A program made the translations under genes and the position numbers. The notes under the pieces were generated by a model. It did no database searches and was not told where the DNA came from. It saw only the letters and a program-made list of their open reading frames with translations. A DNA stretch of 34,213 nt from Candidatus Sulfotelmatobacter sp. (lineage in GTDB: Bacteria > Eisenbacteria > RBG-16-71-46). This document shows, piece by piece, positions 9,118 to 16,423 of this stretch. Every line of letters starts with the position of its first letter. Position 1 is the stretch's first letter. The stretch covers positions 1-34,213 of the forward strand of contig DATKAB010000076.1 in assembly GCA_035498555.1 (NCBI GenBank), given 5' to 3'.

Positions 9118-10254
9118 CTACTTGGTCTGCGATGCCATCAGGCGCAGGCTGCCGGACCCCGTCTCCACGATCACGCGCGCCGAGCCGTCGCCGAGCTTGC
9201 CGCGATAGCTGCCGTCCCGTAGCTGCTGGATCTGCACCGGCAGATCGGTGTGGAAATCGCCGCTGCCGGTCTCGAACGAGATGTCGGCGCCGAGGCCCGA
9301 GGGCACGCGCAGCGTCACGCTGCCCGACCCGGTGTCCACGCCGATCTTCTCCGCCGCGGCGAGCAAACCGATGTCCACCGAGCCGCTGCCGGTGTCGACG
9401 CGCAGCAGCCGGGTCTTGACGCCGCTCGCTTCGACGCCACCCGAGCCGGTGTCGAGGTCGAGCCCCTGCACCGCCACGTCGCTGGCGCGAATGCGACCCG
9501 AGCCCGTGTCGATCTTGGCCTTCTCGCCCTTCATGCCGCTCAGCTCCACGTCGCCCGAGCCGGTGTCCACGTCGAGCTCGCCCTGCGCGTCACTGAGCGT
9601 CACGTCACCCGAGCCGGTGTCGACCTTGAGCTTGCCGCGCGTTCCGCTTCCCGTGACGTCGCCGGCTCCCGTGTCGAGCAGCAGCTCGCCGTCGACGTTC
9701 TTCACGTTGACGTCGCCGGCCGCGAGGTGCAGCTTGAGCTGCTGATTGCGCGGAACCTGGATTTCGAGATCCGCGTGCGCGTCGAGGCCGCTGCCGTGAG
9801 AGCTGATCCGCACCCGGTGTCCGCTCATGCTCCAGTGGTCGTGTCCCTCGTGAAAGGTGCCATCGTCCCGCACTTGCACTTCGGTGTTGAAGTCATGCCC
9901 CATCGCCGGGTAGATCACGCGGTCGGAAGGAAAGATCACCCGCAGGGTCTGCGCGCCCTCGATCTCGCCGGTCGCGACCTTGAGCTGTCCCGAGTCGCCG
10001 CCGCCGCGCGTCACCAGCACCACCACCGCCGTGCCGTTTCCCGCCGTGAGCCTGGCCTGTCCGGCCAGGTCGTAGATGCGCACCTCGCTGCCGGTGACGG
10101 AGAAGCGCTCGGGGGAGCCGGGGCTCGCGGCCGCCAGCGTGTTGACCAACGAATTGGCGGCCAGCGCCAGGCCGAGCAGGCCGAGCGCGATGAGCAGGGC
10201 ATTGACCAGGGCGTGCGCCCGCCGCGCGGGCGGGTTCAGAGAGACGCTGGGCAT
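9118..10254 (-). CDS. DUF4097 beta-strand repeat protein with nine DTGSG repeats (378 aa)
   Basis: Membrane-anchored or exported protein of the DUF4097 (putative adhesin) family. One hydrophobic helix (about residues 18-37) follows an Arg-containing N-terminus. A spacer domain runs to about residue 190. A right-handed beta-helix-like region follows, with nine copies of a 18-21 residue unit starting DTGAG, DTGSG or ETGSG from residue 194 on. No enzymatic motif is seen and the molecular role is unknown; the fold suggests a cell-surface or periplasmic scaffold. I place the start at the ATG at 10254, because GAGGAG lies 7 nt upstream. A GTG 13 codons further up has no ribosome site. It is divergent from the ECF sigma operon, whose last gene is also DUF4097. 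Confidence 0.82.
   Translation of the reverse strand: MPSVSLNPPARRAHALVNALLIALGLLGLALAANSLVNTLAAASPGSPERFSVTGSEVRIYDLAGQARLTAGNGTAVVVLVTRGGGDSGQLKVATGEIEGAQTLRVIFPSDRVIYPAMGHDFNTEVQVRDDGTFHEGHDHWSMSGHRVRISSHGSGLDAHADLEIQVPRNQQLKLHLAAGDVNVKNVDGELLLDTGAGDVTGSGTRGKLKVDTGSGDVTLSDAQGELDVDTGSGDVELSGMKGEKAKIDTGSGRIRASDVAVQGLDLDTGSGGVEASGVKTRLLRVDTGSGSVDIGLLAAAEKIGVDTGSGSVTLRVPSGLGADISFETGSGDFHTDLPVQIQQLRDGSYRGKLGDGSARVIVETGSGSLRLMASQTK
9140..9675 (-). repeat. Nine in-frame DTGSG-type coding repeats
   Basis: Within the minus-strand DUF4097 gene the motif (D/E)TG(S/A)G recurs nine times. The first seven units are 18, 18, 19, 19, 19, 20 and 21 residues long. On the plus strand this shows as repeated CCCGAGCCGGTGTC-like stretches. 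Such near-identical units can vary in number by recombination. Boundaries are approximate. Confidence 0.8.
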
Positions 10255-10505
10255 GACGGGGCTCCTCGGAGGGGCGATCGGGCGATGGAACACAGCAGTC
10301 CCTACGTCGGACCCCGGGCTCCAGGTTGCGCGACGTCGATTTCGACTACTGAACTCGGTGAATCGTTGGAAAGAAGTGCTGAAATCGGGCAGCTGGGGCG
10401 GGAGATGGCCGGGGCGCTGCCGGTGGAAACCCGGTCCCGGACTTCAACCTTCCGGAGGGACCGGCCGTCTCAACGGGAGCAATGGCAACGCTTGCCCTGA
10501 GGGTC
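10255..10505. other. Divergent control region of the two DUF4097/ECF transcription units
   Basis: About 250 nt separate the minus-strand DUF4097 start from the ECF sigma gene. No open frame is convincing apart from a possible earlier sigma start at 10482. GGAAAC at 10425-10430 resembles an ECF -35 element, but I cannot find a clear -10 partner. Autoregulation is plausible from context only. Confidence 0.3.
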
Positions 10506-11057
10506 ATGAATCCCGAGTTCACCAAGGATCCGGCCCCCGCGGGCGCCGATGCCGAAGACGTCAGCCGGGCCCAGGCCGGTGATCGCCGGGCCTTCGAGCG
10601 ACTCTACCGGCGCCACGTGGCGCGGGTGCATGGCCTGGCCGGTCGCATGTTGAGCTACGACGAGGCCGCGGAGGTGACGCAGGACGTGTTCGTGAGAGCG
10701 TGGGAGAAGCTCGGGACGTTTCGCGGCGAGGCCGCGTTCGGCACCTGGCTGCATCGGCTGGCGGTCAACGTGATGCTCAGCCGCCGCCAGTGGCACGGCC
10801 AGCGGCGCGAGCGGTTCCTGCCCGACGACGAGGCGCTCGATCAGCTCCCGACGCCGGTGGGCTCGAAAGAGTTCGGCATCGATCTCGAGGGCGCGATCGC
10901 CCGGCTGCCCGAGGGTGCGCGCGCCATCTTCCTGCTCCACGACGTCGAGGGCTACCGTCACGATGAAATCGCCGAGTTTCTCGAAGTCACGACCGGCACG
11001 ACCAAGGCGCAGCTTCACCGCGCGCGCATGCTGTTGAGAGGACACCTGAGGGCATGA
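10506..11057 (+). CDS. ECF-type RNA polymerase sigma-70 factor (183 aa)
   Basis: Extracytoplasmic-function sigma factor that directs RNA polymerase to a stress or envelope regulon. Region 2 spans about residues 29-95 (FERLYRRHVARVHGLAGRM, TQDVFVRAWEKLGTF, GTWLHRLAVNV). Region 4 spans about residues 126-180 (ARLPEGARAIFLLHDVEGY, then HDEIAEFLEV and a helix-turn-helix). Both conserved regions are present with only a short linker, so it is a minimal ECF. The start could be the ATG at 10506 (GAGG 3 nt upstream) or the one at 10482 (GGGAG 2 nt upstream); both ribosome sites are poorly spaced. Its stop overlaps the anti-sigma start by 4 nt, which is typical of a sigma/anti-sigma pair. Confidence 0.93.
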   Translation: MNPEFTKDPAPAGADAEDVSRAQAGDRRAFERLYRRHVARVHGLAGRMLSYDEAAEVTQDVFVRAWEKLGTFRGEAAFGTWLHRLAVNVMLSRRQWHGQRRERFLPDDEALDQLPTPVGSKEFGIDLEGAIARLPEGARAIFLLHDVEGYRHDEIAEFLEVTTGTTKAQLHRARMLLRGHLRA

Positions 11058-11872
11058 ACTCGAATCGCACCGAGCACTGGACCGATCGCCTGTCCGAGTA
11101 CCTGGATGGCGAGCTGGCCCGCGGGGAGCGCGATGCCTGCGACGCCCATCTCGCCGCCTGCGCCGAGTGCTCGGCGGTGCTGGAGGAGTTGCGCGTCGTG
11201 GCGGCCCGGGCGGGCGCGCTGCCGCAGCTGCCGCCCGAGCGCGACCTGTGGCCGGCGATCGAGCCGCGCTTGAAGGGCCGCCTGCTCGGGCTGCCCTCCG
11301 CCGGGCGGTGGGCGGGGCGATTCTCTCAGCGCTTCAGCCTGAGCGGCGCCCAGCTGGTGGCGGCGGCCGCGGTGCTGGTCGTGGTGAGCGGCGGCCTCGC
11401 CTGGATGATCGGGCAGCGCAATTGGGGAGCGCCGTCCCGTGGCGCGAACGGCCCGGTGGCGGTGGCGCCCGGAACCGGCGTGACGCCCGGCGGCGCGGCG
11501 ACGCCGCTCCCGGCTCCCGGCACCCCCGACAGCTCGCCCGTGACGCCTTCAAGCGGCGCCGGCCCCGCCCGGCGGCTCTCCGGCTCCGATGCCGGCGTCT
11601 CGCCGGCCGCGGTCGCCGATTTCGGAGTGGCGCGCTACGACGCCACCATCAACGAGCTGCAGGGCGCGCTCCAGGCGAGCCGCTCACGGCTCGATCCGCA
11701 CACCGTGCAGATCGTTGAGCAGAACCTGGCGTTGATCGACAAGGCCATCGCGGAAGCGCGCGCCGCGCTGGCCGCCGATCCCGCCAGCCCCTATCTCAAC
11801 GCCCATCTCGCGAGTACCATGCGCCGGAAAGTCGCTCTGCTCAAGCGCGTGAACTCGCTGGCGCAGATCTAG
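11054..11872 (+). CDS. Zinc-finger anti-sigma factor with periplasmic helical domain (272 aa)
   Basis: Membrane-bound inhibitor expected to hold the upstream ECF sigma factor until a signal arrives. The N-terminal ZAS/zf-HC2 domain shows His32-x3-Cys36-x2-Cys39 (CDAHLAACAECS). One transmembrane helix follows at about residues 101-119. A flexible Pro/Gly/Ala/Thr-rich linker covers about 125-175. The C-terminal region, about 180-272, is predicted helical (YDATINELQGALQASRSRL and after) and would lie outside the cytoplasmic membrane. That domain could sense the signal; its ligand is unknown. The gene overlaps the sigma gene by 4 nt and is followed 18 nt later by a DUF4097 gene. Confidence 0.9.
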   Translation: MNSNRTEHWTDRLSEYLDGELARGERDACDAHLAACAECSAVLEELRVVAARAGALPQLPPERDLWPAIEPRLKGRLLGLPSAGRWAGRFSQRFSLSGAQLVAAAAVLVVVSGGLAWMIGQRNWGAPSRGANGPVAVAPGTGVTPGGAATPLPAPGTPDSSPVTPSSGAGPARRLSGSDAGVSPAAVADFGVARYDATINELQGALQASRSRLDPHTVQIVEQNLALIDKAIAEARAALAADPASPYLNAHLASTMRRKVALLKRVNSLAQI

Positions 11873-11890
11873 AACGAGGGGACGCAACTC

Positions 11891-12859
11891 ATGAATCCGA
11901 TGGTTCTGGCGGTCGTGATGTCGGTAGCCATGGGGGCTCATTCCGATACCACGATCAACGTCACCCAGGGTGCGCGCCTCACCCTCGAGAACTATGCCGG
12001 CAGCATCGACGTGCAGACCTGGACCAAGAATGCGGTGCGTGTCGAGGTGGACCACAACCGGCACTCCGAGCTGACGCTCGACCGCGATGGGGACGACATC
12101 CAAATCGAGCTGGAGAGCGACCGCGGCGTGTCGGGAAGCGCCGACTACCGGCTCACGGTTCCCGCCTGGATCGCCCTCAAGCTGAGCGGCGTCTACTGCG
12201 ACATCTCGGCGAAGGGGCTGAAGGGCAAGCTCGAGGCCGAGACCGTGCAGGGCGACGTCGAGGTGACCGGCGGCGACGGCTACGTCTCGCTCACCTCGGT
12301 GCAGGGGCACGTGACCGTGGCCGGGGCGAGCGGCAAGCTCGAGCTGAGTTCGGTCAACGAGGGCGTGGACGTGACCAACGTGAAGGGCGACCTCTCGGTG
12401 GAGTCGGTGAATGGTGCGATCACCATGAGCAAGGTCCAGCTCAATTCGCTCGAGGCCTCGACCGTCAACGGCACCATCACCTACGACGGCACCTTCGCCA
12501 AGACCGGGCGCTACGAGATGAGCACCCACAACGGCAACGTCTACGTGGCCATTCCCGCCGACGCCAGCCTCAACATCGAGGTCGCGACCTACGGCGGCTC
12601 GTTCGAGAGCACCTTCACGCTCCCCAAGACCACCGACGAGAAACACCACAAGCGCTTCAGCCTGCAGCTCGGCAGCGGCGGCGCCGACCTGGATCTCGAG
12701 TCGTTCCAGGGCTCGATCCTGCTCCATCGCCCGGGCGAGAAGGTTGGCGAGTCGGACGAGGACAATCCGAAGAACGGCCACGAGAAGATCAAGGTGAAGA
12801 GCAAGCCCGACAAGGGGAGCGACGAGGGCAGCTCCGACGACGACGACGACGGCAACTGA
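11891..12859 (+). CDS. DUF4097 family exported beta-repeat protein with acidic tail (322 aa)
   Basis: Second DUF4097 protein of the locus. The first 18 residues are hydrophobic and end AMGAHS, a weak Sec-like signal that lacks the usual basic residues. About residues 25-265 hold short alternating strands (LTVPAWIALKLSGVYCDISA, ETVQGDVEVTGGDGYVSL, SVNGAITM, STVNGTITYDG) typical of the family's beta-helix. The C-terminus is charged, ending GSSDDDDDGN. Function is unknown; a scaffold or envelope surface role is the usual suggestion. The ATG has GAGGGGA about 9 nt upstream. It is the third gene of the sigma/anti-sigma operon, so it is probably a target or partner of that system. It lacks the DTGSG motif of the divergent paralogue. 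Confidence 0.82.
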   Translation: MNPMVLAVVMSVAMGAHSDTTINVTQGARLTLENYAGSIDVQTWTKNAVRVEVDHNRHSELTLDRDGDDIQIELESDRGVSGSADYRLTVPAWIALKLSGVYCDISAKGLKGKLEAETVQGDVEVTGGDGYVSLTSVQGHVTVAGASGKLELSSVNEGVDVTNVKGDLSVESVNGAITMSKVQLNSLEASTVNGTITYDGTFAKTGRYEMSTHNGNVYVAIPADASLNIEVATYGGSFESTFTLPKTTDEKHHKRFSLQLGSGGADLDLESFQGSILLHRPGEKVGESDEDNPKNGHEKIKVKSKPDKGSDEGSSDDDDDGN

Positions 12860-12887
12860 GCGGGTCGATCCCCTTCGCTGAGGTCCC

Positions 12888-12918
12888 CCAGCCGTGGCGC
12901 AACCCGGGCCACGGCTGG
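12888..12918 (+). terminator. Hairpin after the ECF operon
   Basis: A perfect 11-bp stem, CCAGCCGTGGC (12888-12898) with GCCACGGCTGG (12908-12918), closes a 9-nt loop 28 nt after the DUF4097 stop. No T-run follows, so termination strength is uncertain. Confidence 0.55.
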
Positions 12919-12930
12919 TGCGTCTCAACC

Positions 12931-13068
12931 GTCGTGCTCCGAAGATTGCGGTTGGCGGAGGGCTGACGGTTGCGCCCCAACCTTCTGGCCTGATTTTCGC
13001 TCAGAGTCGCCGGAACCTGTGGAACGGCTTGGGCTTCTGCCGGGCAACCGCAATCTTCGGAGCACGAC
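12931..13068. repeat. 24-bp perfect inverted repeat bounding a 138-bp element
   Basis: Bases 12931-12954 are the exact reverse complement of 13045-13068, separated by 90 nt. The arms begin GTCGTGCTCC. Weaker complementarity continues about 11 nt outside them. The interior holds a small GGTTG/CAACC hairpin (12968-12982) and further GCGGTTG-like copies. There is no open frame inside and no obvious target-site duplication. It could be a small non-autonomous mobile element, or a structured RNA joining the 3' end of one operon to the leader of the TPR gene, whose ribosome site starts 12 nt after the right arm. Confidence 0.8.
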
Positions 13069-13093
13069 CTTTGGAGCGCGGAGGATCCTCGCC

Positions 13094-14197
13094 ATGATCC
13101 GCCTGCCACACCCCGGACCCCTTCCCGTCCTGATCGCCGCTCTCACCCTCGCTCGCGTGGCGATCGCGCCCGCCGCCGACGCGACGCCGCCACGCTCCGC
13201 CCGCGCGCTCATCGATCATCAGCACTGGAAGCAGGCGCGCGCGCTCCTCGAAGCCGAGCAGAAGGAGAGGCCGCGGGACCCCACGGTGCTGACCGGCCTG
13301 TGCCAGGTGCGGCTCGCGTTCCACGACCTCGACGCCGCCCAGAAGCTGGGCGAACAGGCGATCGCGATCGCCCCCAACGATGCCGAGGCGCACGAAGCCC
13401 TGTCCGAGGTGTTCGGCGAGCGCGCGAGCAACGCCAGCATGTTCAAGGTGATGGGGCTGGCCGGCAGGTTCCGCAAGGAGGCCGAGACCGCCCTCCATCT
13501 CGATCCCAAACAGATCGACGCGAGGCTCGGTCTGATGGAGTTCCACGTTCGAGCTCCGGGGATCGCCGGCGGAGACAAGAAGAAGGCGCTGCGCTACGCC
13601 CAGGAAGTCGGCGAGATCGATGCCTCCAAGGGCGAGCTCGCCCTGGCCCGCTACTGCCAGGAAACGGGTGACACGAATGCGGTCGAAGCCCACTACCGCA
13701 GCGCCATCGAGAAGGATCCGAACGATGTCGAGGCTCGCGTCGCCCTGGCGAGCTGGTGTACGGCGCCGTGGCGGCAGAAATGGGACGAGGCCGAGAAGAA
13801 CGCCCGCGCCGCCAGCGAAGCCGAGCCGGACCGCGCCATTCCCTACCTGCTGCTCGCCAGCATTTACGCTCACCAACAACGCTGGTCCGACCTCGACGCC
13901 GTATTGAGTGCGGCGGACGCCGCCTGTCCTGACGACCGCAATCCCTGGTACCAGAGCGGGCGCATCCTGCTCCTCGACGGCACCGATCTTCCGCGCGCCG
14001 AGAAGAGTTTTCGCCGCTTCCTCGAGATCGAGCCCGAGCCGAACGGGCCCACGCTCGCCCACGGACGCTGGCGGCTTGCACTGGTGCTCGAGAAGGAGGG
14101 GAAGAGGAGCGAAGCGGTCGCCGAGCTGGAGGAAGCGCTCAAGCTCAAGCCCGATCTCGATCCCGCGAAGAAGGACCTGAAGCGGATGAAGGGCTGA
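13094..14197 (+). CDS. Exported tetratricopeptide-repeat protein (367 aa)
   Basis: TPR solenoid protein expected to mediate protein-protein contacts in the periplasm. A signal peptide is likely (IRLPHPGPLPVLIAALTLA, ending about APAADA, residue 30). Helical TPR-like pairs follow. Clear ones are HWKQARALLEAEQKERPRDP, AAQKLGEQAIAIAPNDAEAH, NAVEAHYRSAIEKDPNDVEA and RSEAVAELEEALKLKPDLDP. There is no catalytic domain. I choose the ATG at 13094 because GGAGGA lies 8 nt upstream and it gives a good signal peptide; an upstream in-frame ATG at 13019 falls inside the inverted-repeat element. It stands alone between the ECF operon and the exporter operon. Confidence 0.8.
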   Translation: MIRLPHPGPLPVLIAALTLARVAIAPAADATPPRSARALIDHQHWKQARALLEAEQKERPRDPTVLTGLCQVRLAFHDLDAAQKLGEQAIAIAPNDAEAHEALSEVFGERASNASMFKVMGLAGRFRKEAETALHLDPKQIDARLGLMEFHVRAPGIAGGDKKKALRYAQEVGEIDASKGELALARYCQETGDTNAVEAHYRSAIEKDPNDVEARVALASWCTAPWRQKWDEAEKNARAASEAEPDRAIPYLLLASIYAHQQRWSDLDAVLSAADAACPDDRNPWYQSGRILLLDGTDLPRAEKSFRRFLEIEPEPNGPTLAHGRWRLALVLEKEGKRSEAVAELEEALKLKPDLDPAKKDLKRMKG

Positions 14198-14226
14198 CGC
14201 GCACCGGGGACGAGCGGTCGCGCGCG

Positions 14227-14282
14227 TGTCCGGTTCCGGGACGCGCGAATCCCGCGATCGGACACTCGGGCGACATCGCGGG
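14227..14282 (+). other. Two mutually exclusive hairpins upstream of the exporter operon
   Basis: TGTCCG (14227-14232) can pair with CGGACA (14259-14264), enclosing a CGGGA/TCCCG stem. Alternatively CCCGCGAT (14251-14258) can pair with ATCGCGGG (14275-14282). The second uses bases of the first, as in attenuators. There is no T-run. GC-rich DNA often forms such stems by chance. The rest of the 14198-14399 gap holds no convincing gene. Confidence 0.3.
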
Positions 14283-14399
14283 TGTGCGCCGCGCTCGCAA
14301 GTGCATGATTTCTCGATTCGCGCGCGCGACGGCGACTGGTACGGAACTTCCAGTGCAACCCCGCTTGGAAACCACCCGTCTATCGCGCACGGAGGAAGC

Positions 14400-15641
14400 A
14401 TGGACATTCCACGACAAGTGAAGCGGCGTCCGCGCACCCTGATCTGGGGAAGCGTGGCCGCGGTGCTCGCGCTCATGACGTTTGGAATGACCCAGCTCAA
14501 GCCGGCGGCCCCGACCCTGGAGCGCAACACCGTGCTGATCGACACCGTTCATCGTGGCGAGATGGTCCGCGACGTTCGCGCCACCGGCTCGCTGGTGCCC
14601 GAGGACCAGCGACTGGTCTCGGCGCTCACCGCCGGGCGCGTCGAGCGGGTGCTGGTGCGACCGGGCGCTCAGGTCCAGCCCACCACGCTGCTGCTCGAGA
14701 TGAGCAACCCCGACGTCCAGCTCGAGGCGCTCGACGCCGAGCGCCAGCTCAAGCTCGCCGAGGCCGATCTGGCCGGCCAGAAGGCCTCGCTCGAGAGCCA
14801 GCGGCTCGCCGAGGAGTCGGCGGTCGCCTCGGTCAAGCTCGAGGTGCGCGACGCCGAGCGCGACGTCAAGGTGGCCGAGCGGCTGTCGAGCGAGGGCCTC
14901 AACTCCGAAATGGACGTCGAGAAGGCGCGTGACCGCGCCGACGACGCGCGCACCCGCTATCAGGCCGAGCAGCGGCGGCTGGACGTGCTCTCTCAATCGC
15001 TGGACGCGCAGCTCGATCTGCGCAAGTCCGAGGTCGAGCGCCTCGAGGCCATCGCCCGCTTCCAGAACCAGCGCGTGGCCTCGATGGAGGTGCGCGCGGG
15101 TGCCGCCGGGGTGCTCCAGGAACTGTCGCTCCAGCCGGGCGCCTGGGTGAACCCGGGTCAGCTGATGGCGCGGGTGGCGGGCCAGGACCGCCTGAAGGCG
15201 GTGGTCCAGGTGCCCGAGATCCAGGCGCGCGATCTCACGCTCGGCCTGAAGGCCGTAATCGACACCCACAACGGCACCGTGAACGGGCACGTCTCGCGCG
15301 TGGATCCCTCGGTGCAGAGCGGCACGGTGGCGGTGGATCTCGCCATCGACGGCGAGCTGCCCAGGGGCTCGCGGCCCGATCTCAGCGTCGAGGCCGTGAT
15401 CGAGATCGAGCGGCTCGAGAACGTGCTTTACGTGGGCCGCCCGGCCGACGGATCGAGCGAGGCGACCGTCCCGCTCTACCGGCTCGAGCCCGACGGGCAT
15501 CTCGCGGTGCGGGTGCCGGTCAAGCTCGGCCGCGGTTCGGCCAACAATGTGGAAGTCGTGCAGGGATTGAACGAGGGCGATCAGGTCATCCTGTCGGAGA
15601 TGTCCCGATGGGCGAACAACGATCGCGTGAGGGTGAGATGA
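14400..15641 (+). CDS. Periplasmic adaptor (HlyD/MacA-like membrane fusion protein, 413 aa)
   Basis: Adaptor subunit of a tripartite efflux or export pump, linking an inner-membrane ABC permease to an outer-membrane channel. An N-terminal membrane anchor lies at about residues 14-31. The first lipoyl half is about 70-100 (GRVERVLVRPGAQV). A long alpha-helical hairpin covers about 105-225 (Glu/Arg/Ala/Lys-rich coiled coil). The second lipoyl half is about 228-265 (AGAAGVLQELSLQPGAWV), followed by beta-barrel and membrane-proximal domains. The ATG has GGAGGAA just upstream. Its stop overlaps an ATG (15638) of the ATPase frame. No TolC-like channel gene is in the window, so the outer-membrane partner must be encoded elsewhere. 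Confidence 0.9.
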   Translation: MDIPRQVKRRPRTLIWGSVAAVLALMTFGMTQLKPAAPTLERNTVLIDTVHRGEMVRDVRATGSLVPEDQRLVSALTAGRVERVLVRPGAQVQPTTLLLEMSNPDVQLEALDAERQLKLAEADLAGQKASLESQRLAEESAVASVKLEVRDAERDVKVAERLSSEGLNSEMDVEKARDRADDARTRYQAEQRRLDVLSQSLDAQLDLRKSEVERLEAIARFQNQRVASMEVRAGAAGVLQELSLQPGAWVNPGQLMARVAGQDRLKAVVQVPEIQARDLTLGLKAVIDTHNGTVNGHVSRVDPSVQSGTVAVDLAIDGELPRGSRPDLSVEAVIEIERLENVLYVGRPADGSSEATVPLYRLEPDGHLAVRVPVKLGRGSANNVEVVQGLNEGDQVILSEMSRWANNDRVRVR

Positions 15642-15673
15642 ACGAACGTCCCGCGAGCGGGAAGGAGAAACCG

Positions 15674-16420
<747 letters not shown>

Positions 16421-16423
16421 GGC

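Noticed and set aside
10286-10307. GGAAC-N13-CGTC as an ECF promoter
   Set aside because: The spacer is too short for the usual 16-17 nt, and it would read into the far part of the intergenic region only.
10425-10453. GGAAAC as the -35 of an autoregulated ECF promoter
   Set aside because: No recognisable -10 element lies 15-18 nt downstream, so it is not listed as a promoter.
9250-10500. 416-codon plus-strand frame opposite the DTGSG DUF4097 gene
   Set aside because: It is the antisense image of the repeats; the minus-strand protein has a good ribosome site, membrane helix and family pattern.
14337-14351. TGGTACGGAACTTCC as a sigma54 promoter for the exporter operon
   Set aside because: The -12 pair is CC rather than GC and the -24 half also has a mismatch.
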